Notes under the pieces: model-generated | What the model saw: only the letters and a program-made list of their open reading frames with translations | The model's database searches: none | What the model was told of the DNA's origin: nothing | Program-made: the position numbers and the translations under genes | Shown here: positions 53,575 through 64,000 of the stretch, piece after piece | How the letters are laid out: every line of letters starts with the position of its first letter | How positions within the stretch are numbered: the first letter of the stretch is position 1 | Assembly: GCF_035046505.1 (NCBI RefSeq) | Contig: NC_089826.1 | Location: 80,176,254-80,240,253, forward strand | Reading direction: 5' to 3' | DNA length: 64,000 nucleotides | Source of the DNA: Tiliqua scincoides | Taxonomy: Eukaryota; Chordata; Lepidosauria; Squamata; Scincidae

Positions 53575-55580
53575 GATAAGCACTGCTTGTCTTCAGCATT
53601 AATGGGCTGTAACCTCTATACCACCATCACTCTACCCTTTCCACAGGCACCTTCTTTTGTTTTTTCAAATAAAAAGCATTATCTTTGAACAGTGAAGCAG
53701 CCATAGTACTATAGAGACAATAATTTAAGAAGAGGGAGAGAACTGTGGGAAACAAGGGCAGAAGGATGGGAAAATGTTAAGCGAAGACTGCTTTAAGCAG
53801 AAATGAGAAGGTGCCAAAAGGTGCACAGAAAGTGCAAAAAGGCAGAAATGGGGCCATGTGCTAAAAAGTCAGGACCATGGAAAAAGAAAATAGGATAACA
53901 TAAAAAAGTAGTCAAACTCAATGGAGCAGGTTGGTCCAGCACTGGTGTAGTTATACAGCAGTTACCAGAATCCAGGGACAGGATTTAGCAGCATCTTGTA
54001 AATACAGATACCTAATATTACATGAGTTACAAAAGCTTTCTTATGTGCTTCTTAAACAGGGTGCGGATAATATTTCACAACTGCACAACTTCACAATCAT
54101 GATTTACAATCCAAGATGACAACATGTTATATACACAAACCCCAAATTCTGCAGGAAGATGACAATTCTGAGTCAAAATATGATATTGCACCTGTTGTTA
54201 ACATTTGATTCCTGAAATGTTCAAATAGCAACAGACCATGGGTTGTATCCAAAGAACGTTAGTCCTGATTAAACCCCATTGAAAGCTACATCTTAAGTTC
54301 ATAATGACCAACTTCTCATTGATCTCAGTAGCATTTAGTCGTGATTAATGTTCTTAAGATACAGCTCAATAACAGTTTCAGAATCTTCTGCTAGCTGACA
54401 GCCCAATCCTGAGCTCCCAGGCTCAGCGGCTCCATGCAGGGCTCCCGCCGAATCCTGTGCCTCCCGTGCTACTGCGGGAGGCACCTCGGGAGAAGGGGAT
54501 GTTTGTCCCCTTCCCCCGCATAAGGGAAGCAGCCCCGCAATGGGGCTACTCACTTTAGCGGCAACCAAAAGGTTGGTACTAAAGTAAAGGCACTCATGTA
54601 GGACACGCAGCCCACCACGAGTGCCTTGAATCCTGCGGAGCTCAGCTCCATGGATCCGCCTCTCCCCCTCCCCAGAACACCTCCCCCACGCCCCCGGCCA
54701 CGCCCCCGCCTCCCGTTCCACAGCCCAGCGGTCCAGGAGACTGCCGAGCCATGGAACCCAGGCGCCCGCCACACGCTAGCCCAGTGCTGGCTGGCGCTGG
54801 GCTAGCTCCAGTGGGAGCCCAGCGGTGAGCCCCACAAACGTGCCTTATGGCATGTTTGCGACTGTGGTCCGTGCTGCGGACCTCAGGATTGGGCTCTGAA
54901 GCTGTCGTGCTTGGAGGCACTCCCCTGGTCTTGCACCACTAATGGCTTGTTTTTTTCAAAACGTGTAATATGAACCTGCCCTTAGAGGAAAATATGTCTT
55001 GCATACTTCTGCATGTCACTGTTCTGTGCATCTTTGCAAGAGAGTTGATTTGATGGTCCAGTTGCACCTAAAGCAGAAATGTGGCAGAATGAGCCCACCC
55101 CCCACCCCTTGGGAACTGATGCAAGGCTAGAGCAGAGAATCAAGGCAGTCTGCTGGCAGTGGCTACTCTGGACTCACATTTAAAAATATTTAAAAATTTT
55201 GACCTGTTTCTGGTAGTGCACTAGTAATTCTTCCACTGCACACCGGTGTATACCATCACAATGGGCTTTGGGTAAAGCAACAAGAAGTCATGAGGAAAAG
55301 ATCCAGTTAGATAAATCTCATTATCTGGACACTAAATCCATCTACAACACTGCTGCCCCATGCAAGCATCCCCAGTTCTGATCTGTTACTTTAAGTATAG
55401 AGGCTAGAAGTTTGGGTCAAGATAAAATCTGAGATTGCTAGAATTTTTACACTAGTCAGATTCTGCCAAAATTATGCGCAATATACAATAGGCTCAGTTT
55501 CTCATCCATTTTTTTCAGTTTACATGGGAACCGCCCTTCTTTAAATCCAAAATAATCTCTTAGCTACTAGTGCAGAAAAT
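53575..55580. other. Intergenic region between LCORL and NCAPG
   Basis: Apart from the GC-rich MITE 54400-54895 I see nothing. It separates the two convergent transcription units. Confidence 0.6.
54400..54895. mobile_element. GC-rich MITE with AGCCCAATCCTGAG ends
   Basis: AGCCCAATCCTGAG at the left is mirrored by CTCAGGATTGGGCT at the right. The interior is strongly GC- and CpG-rich and so imitates a CpG island; overlapping minus-strand open frames are a product of composition. TGA occurs 1 bp outside each end. Confidence 0.65.
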
Positions 55581-55603
55581 GAGCCCCATCCAATATATTC
55601 TTT

Positions 55604-55609
55604 TTTATT
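55604..55609 (-). terminator. NCAPG: Candidate NCAPG poly(A) signal (AATAAA on the minus strand)
   Basis: AATAAA read on the minus strand about 360 bp past the stop, within an AT-rich run. This would give a 3' UTR of about 380 nt (roughly 55,585-55,969). Confidence 0.4.
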
Positions 55610-55969
55610 ATTATTGTTTTTAATAAGAGACTAGTTTCAATAATACATTTACACTTTGCAAGATAAAATGAAACTATAATCCCTTGGAAAAGGGCTGCAA
55701 GCTGGGATTCAGGGAGATCTGCAGTATAATGTGACTAATATTAAAAGCATGATTCAAACAAATATAAAACACTGTGCCTTACATGTGCAGATTCTGGAGT
55801 CAGAGCATATCCTTAAAAAATCCAAAAGATTATGAAGAGGTAAGCCTTCCTACCCATCAAGTCTCCTTTGCTCCCACCCCAAAAAAGGATCAACAAAACC
55901 ACATGAGTTTAGACTTTTTACATACAATTATTTAAAAATGGATTTACAGCAAACAGCATTGATCTGTTC

Positions 55970-56093
55970 TCACTTAACCGATTCTTTGTCCAAAAGCTTA
56001 GAGAGATTCATTTTGGTTTTCTCAAGAGCTACTGTTTTCGCTCGGCGTGAGGGTCTGGAACTCACTAGCGGAACAGGTGGTTCAATGTCTTCA
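55970..56093 (-). CDS. NCAPG: NCAPG terminal coding exon
   Basis: Acceptor TTTGCAG. It encodes SEDIEPPVPLVSSRPSRRAK, then TVALEKTKMNLSKLLDKESV and K, stop TGA at 55970-55972. The SRPSRRAKTVALEKTK motif is what I recall of the CAP-G C-terminus. An (ATTT)n tract and a LINE-like remnant lie just upstream in the intron (56100-56190). Confidence 0.85.
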
Positions 56094-59000
56094 CTGCAAA
56101 GAAACATTTATTTATTTATTTATTTTATAGCATTTATATCCAGGCTTTCTATCCCAAGAAAGTGCACTCAAGGCAATGAGTTTTAGAAATCATAAATGCA
56201 AGTTAGTCACATTCAATAGTTTTAACTTGAGATGCATCCAATATCCTGACTGGTTATTTCAGATCCAGCCTTCTTTACTACTTTGTACCTTCAGATCATG
56301 TGCAATCCTCTCTTTCTCCCCATTCTCTCTCCCACTTCTACTTTCCCCCACTCAGATTCTGGCCTTTCCCTTGTTCCTCAGACCAATTTTTTCATCCAAC
56401 CCTATTGACCCTTCCCTCATTTTGCCATGTTCCTGGGCTCCTGTCTTCTTCCATCCTGTTTGTTTGGTTCCCCACCCCATGATATTAAAAGCAGCTCAGC
56501 CCATCACTGTGGTCACCACTCAAATCACTCAGCATATTTCAATAAATTTACAACACTGATAGGTCCTTAAAACAGGATTAACTAAAAAATGCAAGAAGTT
56601 AACAGGGAAGTCGATGTTGTACACTTATCACAAAGCACAAAAAGCTGTTAAGGACACTTGGCTAGCATGTGTGCAGACAGTCACTCTAAAGAATTTTTAG
56701 TTGATAGAGTTTTAATCCTGGAGAGTTTTAATCTCCAGGAGTTTGAAAACCGATCTAAGTTAATGCGGGGGTGGGGGGGCAGGGGGAAGGCAGCAGCGCA
56801 ATTCCCAGGATCGCGTCACTCGGGGGCTGCAGGGGCTTGGGTGCGCTTACATGAGCCTCTTCTGCAGGACTCCCTGAGCTTCTGAGCTTCTGCAGGGCTT
56901 CCCCGCAGCTTCGAAAGTGAAAGTAGAGCCTCCTCTTTGCTGCCCCCGCCCCTTAAGGGGGCAGAGGTCAGGGCCCACAGGCCCCAGTCTGAAAAGCCCT
57001 GTTTTAATCAACTGATTAGATTTGCATATTCATAAGATCAAGATGATCCTATTGTTCTTCCAAGAGCAGCAATCTGAAAGGATTATTCTGCTGCAGGGGC
57101 AGGGAGGGCATCCCTTTTTAAGTCTTCTTCAGCACTGCCTGACTGAGACATGAGCTTTCTCTTCCTCCTCCCCCATACAGAGAATGGTCAAGGATCATTG
57201 TGTCTCAAGCACTCCATTTGGGGGGGGGGGTGAATTGTTTAAATAGAGATAAGTCACGACATTATACAGCAAAGGAAGTGGGGATACAGTACTGTAGAAG
57301 TTTACCAAGTTGACTGTGGGACCAATGCCCAATTAATTAGGGCTATTTTAAACGTCTTTTAATAGAAGTGTTATTAATTACTATTACTATAATAGCAAGA
57401 CACTTTTTTTAAGCTTGCAACACTGGAAACTATAAATATCTTGTTAAGAGTTAAAATCATTTCTCTAAATGCATTTGGAGTTGTTGAAGGGATGTTCTGT
57501 GTTCACAAATGAATATTTACCTTTCATTTTCTTGCTCTGTAATTCTACGATTTCCTCTTCTGGGCGCAGACTTGGCTTCTGTGATTACTCTTCTTGGACC
57601 TGTAAGTTGCAAATGACATTTTTTTTCTTTTTTTTAAGTCTATCCTAATACTGTAAAAGTCATGGTTCTGCTTCTGTTTTCTCTCCCTCTGTGAGCAAAC
57701 CTTTATAGCAGCTCTTCCACATCAGTCATTGGATGTGTTCTGCTTGATAAAATATATTGATTAAATATATACACCTAACAGCTTGTTGCAGTATGCACTA
57801 AAATTACAGCTCCTATCACTTCATCGCTGCAGCTTAATTTTGTGGATGTCTGAAAAAAGATGCATATACCTGTGCTGGGGCATACGACAATGATGAAAAT
57901 GATGATGATCATCAGATGTTCTATCTCACCCTATCCCAAGGACTCAACAGTTAAATTTGAACTTAGTTGCATTAATTGGTCCACATTCCGCAGAGATTCA
58001 TGTACTCTATTTCTGTCTTGCTTTGAATAGTCACCAAGGTCTGGAATTCAGTGGAACATACACATTTAAAGTGTAAAATCTGGGACCCCTAATGCATTAA
58101 TACAGAGGAGAGATAAAAGAACTCTTCAGCCTAAATTAAGAGATGCAGACTAGACAATGTACCCATATGGCCAACCTAAACTACGCACTGCAAACTCCTG
58201 TGTGGGGAAAAAAAGTACTCCAGTTTTTCACGGTTTTTTTGCTTGCTTGTTTTGTTTTTTGGAATAGGACTCTGATGTCTTCTATCTTTGTTTCCCTTCT
58301 TGGGTTGCCCAAACCAGAAAATGAAGCAGAGATCATGCTGAAGGCAAGGGTGTGGCATTTTGCTTTTAATTTGCTCTGTTCAAATTGCTGGCAAATGTCA
58401 GTAATAATGTAGTTAAAATATTTAAGAAAACAGCAGTGCCAATACTTCCAGCATGTGCATTCACTCACACACACACTCGTTTCAGCCAAAGCTATTCATA
58501 AGTCCTCATAAACAGAAATCCCCGAGTACATTTGCTCTAAATATTGTTTAATTAGGAATGCAACAGTGCTTTGGCTCACTTTTTTTAATGCAAGAAGTAA
58601 TGAAGTTCAACATTTATAGAGGGTCCTACCTTTTTTGGTTTTGCTTCTTGTAGATCTTGACTTTGGAGATGTGTTCTTTCCCTCTTCAGTATTCTGAGTG
58701 GTTTCTTTGTGTTCTGTGTAACACAAGGAAGTAATCATATAATGCATTTCCTCAGAGCCAAGTCCTTTCAGAAAAAAAGTGGGAGGCAGGACCTAGGCTT
58801 ACCTAGTTGGCTGTACCTCCCATGGTGGCTGTCCTGCATGCAGTTGAGCTGCATGCCGATCCCCGCCTACCCTCCCGTTGCCACAGTCTGGGCCTAGCTG
58901 GTTGCTGTTTGGGGCCAGATAGGAATTTTTCTGTCTGCCTAATTGGCCATTGGTGGCCAGGTTTTTTTGCCTATCCCAGACTTGGTAGGGCTGGGTTTCA

Positions 59001-62000
59001 CCCTTTCTTTACTAACCCAATCACTTTTGTGTTGCATATTAGGGCAGCACAAAGGCTCGAAGTTGGCTCCTGGTTTAAACCCCAAGATCAGAGAAAGCAG
59101 GACCCATTTCCCACTCCTCAGTTGCTCCCTGGCACAAAGGGCTTTCTGGATATTTCCTAGTCCAGATCACCTGGCCTGCTTCTGAATTCTCACTGGCTTC
59201 GGACAGCCTCATGCAGTTCGGCTGCCTCTGACCTTTGTGTTGACTGTGATAAGCTCATGTGCCCCAGGCAAGGGGATGTGGCTTGGAGTCAGGATAGGAA
59301 TGTCCATCAGATGTTGGGCTATCATCTGGCACCCATTCAGCAAGTTGCCTCTGCAGTACTCTCTGTTGTTGCTTAATGGCTGCAGGTTTCAAGCTTTCCC
59401 TCTCTGTATATTAACCATTTTAAAAAGTGACCCATTCCCCCATATATTCGTCTTGCATGGTCACTGGCAAGGGGAACTAATACTGAAACAGTAGAAAACC
59501 AAAGGCAAAATGATCCATCACAGGTTCTCTCTTAGCTTAACTTGGCGTTGCTAACAAACACTGTTTAGATGTCACAAATAATTGTAGACTGGCCTAGAGT
59601 AATGACTTTGTTTTTTAATTTCAAGATCCATTCCCTACACTACCTTCCTCCTTTGCGTCAGGGAGATTCCATGTTCTGTCATTCTCTTGTTGTTTATCAG
59701 AACCACCAGTATCTTCAATTACTTGAGAAACATCAGTTTCCTTTGTTACTTCAGACGTTTCATCACCAATACGACTTCCCCCGTTTATGTTATTCTTCAC
59801 TTTTTCAATCATCCTTAGACATCCTTTATCTTTCACTTTCTGTAGCAGATATATTGGGTATTAACATTGCTCAGAGTGTAAATGAATTGTAGAGAGGCAG
59901 AACAAGCCTCTAACACAAGACACCCCCCCCACCGCATCTTCAACATAAGTAGCCATTTTAGTGAACCTCATGTTGAAGGAACTCATTTACATCACAAACA
60001 CAGGTAATAAATAGTTAGTCTGATATTTTAAAATGGAAACAAACCAGGTCAATGTTTTTCATGTTTGTATTCTCCAACATGAAGTTCTACAGAACCTGTT
60101 CATTCCATTACCCAACTCAAATCATGTACTTGGGAAGACGAGATCAGATGCAGTCCTTGAGATTATGTGCTCTCTCCCCAACTTGCATGCTAGAAAACCA
60201 TTTCTCTTACAAAGTCAAGAAGATCTTGAGTTCTCATAAACGTACAATCTCTCTTGTTCAGTTAACCTCTATTCACGACAAGGGATACAAGCAAGAGAAC
60301 CCAAGAGTCACTCTCCCAGTCTTACCTGGAGTGATGTAAGTGGTGAGCAAACACGCCCACCAAGTCCTATTTCTGGGAAGACTAGTAAAACTAATATATC
60401 CATTTATGACCCAGCAAGACATATAGGTGAAGCTGATACAAGCAGACACAAGACTACTTCATGTTGCCCCCCTTTTGCATATGCAAATTCTTGCCCAATT
60501 TGGTAGGATTTCCTAACCATCTTTAAATAGAGACAGTAATTATTTCAATAATTTTTATCCTGTCTTTCCCTTCAATCAATGGAGCACTCAAAACAGTATA
60601 CAATGCAGATCAAAACACAGTAAAATACAATAGGAATGAAATATAAAGTGCAATAATCATAAACTAATCATAAATAATATTGTAATAAAAATATTAGCAT
60701 AATAAAACCATAAAACCCACAGACAATTACTCAAAGGAATTGCAGCAATTGAAACTCTTCAACCTTCAACAGAAGACTAAACAGGGAGGGGGCAGTTCTG
60801 AATCTCAGTGGGAAGAATTCCATAATAAAGGTGCTGCCACTGAGAAGAGCCTGCTCCTTATTGCTATCAATCTTACACCCGCCAGAAGTGGCAAACATAG
60901 CAGGAACCCTCTGCTGATCTTAAGGGACAGTTCGGTACATATGAGAGTATGCTGTTTTTCAAATAGCCTGGTCCTGAGTAGTACAGGTCAAAACCAGGCC
61001 CAGTACAACTTAGGGCGCAATCCTAACCCCTTATGTCAGTGCTTTCCAGCATTGCGGTGCCAATGGGACATGTGCTGCATCCTGCAGTTGGGTGTCACTC
61101 AGGGAGGCCTCCTCAAAGTAAGGGAATGTGTGTTCCCTTACCTCAGAGCTGCACTGCCCTTATGTCGGTGCTGGAAAGCACCGACATAAGGGGTTAGGAT
61201 CGCGCCCTTAGCTCTTTAAAAAATCTTTAAGTTCTGAGTATAATGAGCAGTGGTTTTATTTACAACTTCCTCCCATTTGTCTTTCCAAACAAATTTGCAG
61301 GATGAATGGTCGTCCTTATCTTCCTGCATTTGTTCTGCCTCAAAAAGTATTAAGAAATGGAACGGAGTTGCAGGGGATCTGGTTTGAAAACTCTATTATT
61401 TGCAATCCAGGAATGTCTATGTAGGATAAGGTACTTCTCTGAGAGGCAAATATCTTCTCCTTATACTCTCCTGAATATCATAAAGGTATGTGTGATTTTT
61501 GTGGGGACAGGGTTCAATTACATTTACACCAATTACCACACATTCAAGCTTTCTGTCCAGTTAGCATTTAAAATGCATCTTCTACTCACATTTCCCACAG
61601 ATCCAAGCCATATCAACATAACATTTTTCATATAAAGGTCTTTACAAAGGAAAAAGACAAGTCAGCCTGTTACCTACCTCAAGAATCTCATCAAGCAGAA
61701 CCAAGAGGTCTTTTGAGAAGTCTTTATTAATTTCCAAGGAACTCAAAGCTTTCGTGTAAGTACGGACATCTGGTGCAGTTGGATCCATCAAGATTTCATT
61801 GCATATTTTCATTGCTAAACTATCATGTATTGTCAAACCCTGGAAAAATTACAATGCTGTGTCATTTGACTGTACATGATTTTAAGAGAACAGCTAAATA
61901 TGCAACTGTCTTTTTCTCCCACAGAGTGCCTCAAAACAGTATGTTTATCCAGCTTGACTTAACACACATACCCCATATAACAGCTAGCATAAAGAGCATA

Positions 62001-63213
62001 ATGAAATTAACATTTGATTGTGCTGCCTTTAACACAAGACTGCATGTGTACACATGCTATCAGTATGATACATACAGACTATTGCTCACAAGATCAAGCA
62101 ATTTGTGGCTCTCAAAGGATAACCTGAAAGCTTCTTTTCTAAGTGATGCAAACTAGCGGAGTTTCCTTTTTCTGTACATCAGATGTTTTCAAACAGCTTT
62201 CAAAAAAACTTGGGGGGGGGGAGAGAGGAAGGCTATCCTTAAACACTTACTAGGAATTTCTCCATGAGCAAATTGGCAACTTTCGACAAGCTCCACTAAA
62301 AAAGACGGCATTCCCACCACCATCTTTGCTTGCAACACACCGCAACTGGTGACTCATGGAGATTCATATTCCAGAGTACTTTCTCAGTTCATGTGCATCA
62401 AATGAGGCAGCCACATAGGGCCGCCCAGCACTCCACATCAGATCAGCAATTCTGCATCCTAAACTATGCCTCTGAATCACTGGCAATGCACAGGGTTTTC
62501 ATGGAACATATGCAGATATTCCTTGGCAGACAAGTCAATGTTCCCTGAAAGTGGGGAGTTGAAGAATCTGGTCTGGAGGATTCAAAAGACTCTACTCCTA
62601 GTAAACCTTTCTTGCATTGGTTGAGGTTACAAGGCTAGGGAATTTCCATTCCATCAAAAGGAAATTGTCAGTCAATTGCTCCAGGCCAACAACTTTCCTA
62701 GATTTGAATCCAGACTGGCCACCCAGATTGCTTGAATCTTCAGTCATTGACAGGAACATGAACACAGTAGACTGGAGTACGAAGAATCCGGACTACATAG
62801 CATCAAGATTTCATTCCCCATTCCCTCTCCTCCAAATATGGGCTAGCCTGTTCCCACAGCTGTTGCCAGGCATATAGCATCATAGTGTTTCGAGTATCTC
62901 CAAACAGCAAGTATCCTCAAACATTATCCAAGATATTCTATTAAAAATAGAATCACCTTTCAAAGGAGAATGGTATAACAACCCCACCAAACACAAGATA
63001 CTGCTCAATCTCAAACACAACCACACCCTTTATATGGGTCTGCATACCTGGCACTGCTTGGTGTTCCAATTCAGTCCACTTGGTCTTGTCAGGTCCACCA
63101 ACAGCTCAGAAACATTAGTTACATCTACTTCAGACAATGGTGAGGACGCAGGAGCGTTAAACAATATTTGCAAAGTTGGAAGAAAAGCTTCCTCAAAGCA
63201 TTCTTGATTGATC
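55970..63213 (-). CDS. NCAPG: NCAPG, last six coding exons (5' part outside the window)
   Basis: Condensin I subunit G (CAP-G), the HEAT-repeat subunit that with CAP-H and CAP-D2 regulates the SMC2/SMC4 ATPase during mitotic chromosome condensation. Exons on the minus strand, in transcript order: 63213-63048, 61839-61678, 59839-59644, 58713-58630, 57599-57521 and 56093-55970. All have AG acceptors and GT donors, and the phases close exactly (811 nt, 1 leading base, 269 codons plus stop). The first two exons are the end of the folded HEAT-like region (LPTLQILFNAP, SELLVDLTRPSGLNW, then GLTIHDSLAMKICNEILMDP). The last four are a basic, disordered tail typical of CAP-G. This is roughly the last quarter of a protein of about 1000 residues. 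The convergent arrangement with LCORL matches other vertebrates. Confidence 0.9.
56733..56999. mobile_element. Probable hAT MITE in NCAPG last intron
   Basis: Right end TCTGAAAAGCCCTG (inward CAGGGCTTTTCAGACTGGGG); left end near CCAGGAGTTTGAAAACCG. TTTTAATC follows the right end and also occurs 2 bp before the left end. GC-rich interior. Confidence 0.5.
57521..57599 (-). CDS. NCAPG: NCAPG exon, basic tail
   Basis: 79 nt, acceptor TTACAG, donor GTAAAT. It encodes GPRRVITEAKSAPRRGNRRI, then TEQENE. It starts with 2 nt and ends with 2 nt of split codons, both of which close correctly. Confidence 0.82.
58630..58713 (-). CDS. NCAPG: NCAPG exon, basic tail
   Basis: 84 nt, acceptor TTACACAG, donor GTAGGA. 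It encodes HKETTQNTEEGKNTSPKSRS, then TRSKTKK. An SP dipeptide lies in a Ser/Lys/Arg-rich stretch, in keeping with a phosphorylated condensin tail (inference). Confidence 0.8.
59644..59839 (-). CDS. NCAPG: NCAPG exon, start of the disordered tail
   Basis: 196 nt, acceptor CTACAG, donor GTAGTG. It encodes KVKDKGCLRMIEKVKNNING, then a polar, acidic stretch (SEVTKETDVSQVIEDTGG) ending DAKEEE. Low complexity, evidently fast evolving. In phase with both neighbours. Confidence 0.8.
60536..61009 (-). mobile_element. L2/CR1-like LINE 3' fragment
   Basis: TCTGAATCTCAGTGGGAAGA, GTGCTGCCACTGAGAAGAGC and AATAGCCTGGTCCTGAG are diagnostic blocks in reverse orientation. The left edge is a tail-like stretch TTTTTATCCTGTCTTTCCCT. 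In an NCAPG intron. The small open frame here is not a host gene. Confidence 0.6.
61013..61207. mobile_element. TTA-flanked MITE, CCCCTTATGTCAGTGC subfamily
   Basis: GGGCGCAATCCTAACCCCTT at the left mirrored by AAGGGGTTAGGATCGCGCCC at the right. TTA duplicated at 61010-61012 and 61208-61210. Lies in an NCAPG intron. Confidence 0.85.
61678..61839 (-). CDS. NCAPG: NCAPG exon (GLTIHDSLAMKICNE...)
   Basis: 162 nt, phase 0 at both ends, acceptor TTTTCCAG, donor GTAGGT. It encodes GLTIHDSLAMKICNEILMDP, then TAPDVRTYTKALSSLEINKD and a leucine-rich end LLVLLDEILE. This is the strongest NCAPG signature in the window. Confidence 0.9.
63048..63213 (-). CDS. NCAPG: NCAPG exon (INQECFEEAFLPTLQ...)
   Basis: 166 nt, acceptor TTCAG, donor GTATGC. 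It encodes INQECFEEAFLPTLQILFNA, then SELLVDLTRPSGLNWNTKQC and Q. One leading base completes a split codon; the end is in phase 0. This is part of the HEAT-repeat body. Confidence 0.88.
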
Positions 63214-64000
63214 CTGAATTTTTTAAAAACAAGAAATAAATAAAAGAGAATACAATGCTCTGCAAGGCCACCAAAATCTCATACATCAAACAAGTTGCCC
63301 GTGCAACTCAATATTTCAAAAGCTTAAAGAGAGGACAGACAGCCGAAGTGTCTAAAATAAACAATAGGGTGGAGCTGTGTATCTTTGGACTGCTTGCCCC
63401 CCAAAAGCCTCTTGCCTCCCTGGAATTAGGGCACATGATACATAGCCAGGAAATCAATTGTACTTTGTTACAACTTCCTAGCAGGTCAGTTTGAAACTCG
63501 CCACAAATAGGAAAAGAGCCAGAACTGGCATCTACCAGCCTTCCAGTTGCCTGAAAAAAATGCCACAATCACTGCAGAGTCAATGCCTAGAAGCAGAAAC
63601 AAACTTGGAAATCCTCAATCCAACTCTGACATTCTAACAAAAACAAACAAACCCTGCATTCTCAAAAGAAGAGAAAGTAGTTTTTATGATGCCAAACAGC
63701 TACAACCGATACCCTGGCACATAGTCCATTCCGCTACTTCTTTCCAATCCATACAGGCCTCTCTCTTCTTCGCAACCTTGACCTTCATACCAACCATAAC
63801 AGAAAAGGAAGGGAAAAGGTGGGCAAGAGAAACAATGCTTTCTCTCTCTTTTTCCTACAGGTTCCTGGCAAATAGCTACTAGTTTCATGACTATCTGTTT
63901 ATATGCAGTCAAGACATCATGAGCTATACTGTATCATTATAGCTCAGTGAGGGAATGGTCAACAACATCCTTTGTCCATGACCTAATGCCAGAATACAAC
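63214..64000 (-). other. NCAPG: NCAPG intron, running off the window
   Basis: No further NCAPG exon is apparent up to the window edge. The small open frames on both strands here do not resemble the protein. No repeat was recognised. Confidence 0.6.

Noticed and set aside
54335-54920. Minus-strand proteins and a CpG-island promoter
   Set aside because: The block has MITE terminal inverted repeats, and the frames overlap one another in several phases.
55970-63213. SLF2/FAM178A as the minus-strand gene
   Set aside because: Considered at first because of a chromosome 10 location near LCOR; the tail SRPSRRAKTVALEKTK and the synteny fit NCAPG.

Overview
This is vertebrate genomic DNA, most likely from a squamate reptile (lizard or snake). 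It holds two multi-exon protein genes with canonical GT-AG splice sites. The intronic DNA is full of CR1/L2-type LINE 3' ends, hAT, PIF/Harbinger-like and Tigger/pogo-like non-autonomous DNA transposons, a 5S-rRNA-derived SINE and simple repeats. That repeat mix is typical of squamates; the species assignment is inference.

Layout. (1) Positions 1 to about 49,000, plus strand: LCORL without its 5' end (exon 1 lies upstream). Five internal exons (1210-1275, 4604-4683, 4918-5047, 10335-10586, 13405-13492) lead to two alternative ends. Exon 14757-15786 encodes the helix-turn-helix (psq) C-terminus of the short protein and is followed by a 3' UTR of about 3.5 kb. The 4.7-kb exon 24310-29033 plus a small terminal exon 43218-43327 encode the long PALI2-type protein. 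Reading phase is exact at every junction in both routes. (2) 43328 to about 55,580: 3' UTR and intergenic DNA with a 3.2-kb hAT transposon (50321-53566) that has perfect 8-bp target duplications and a decayed transposase gene. (3) 55,580-63,213, minus strand: the last six coding exons of NCAPG (condensin subunit G), convergent with LCORL. The conserved NCAPG-LCORL neighbourhood supports calling LCORL rather than its paralogue LCOR.

The two host genes are neighbours, not a pathway: LCORL products are nuclear, chromatin-associated regulators (the long form is a PRC2 accessory protein), and NCAPG is a HEAT-repeat subunit of condensin I. The rest is transposon archaeology: at least four hAT-type insertions with perfect 8-bp duplications, one of them with a pogo-like element nested inside, a series of TWA-flanked MITEs sharing the end GGGCNCAATCC, and TA-flanked Tigger-like MITEs. 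No prokaryotic features, CRISPR arrays or clear endogenous retroviruses were seen.
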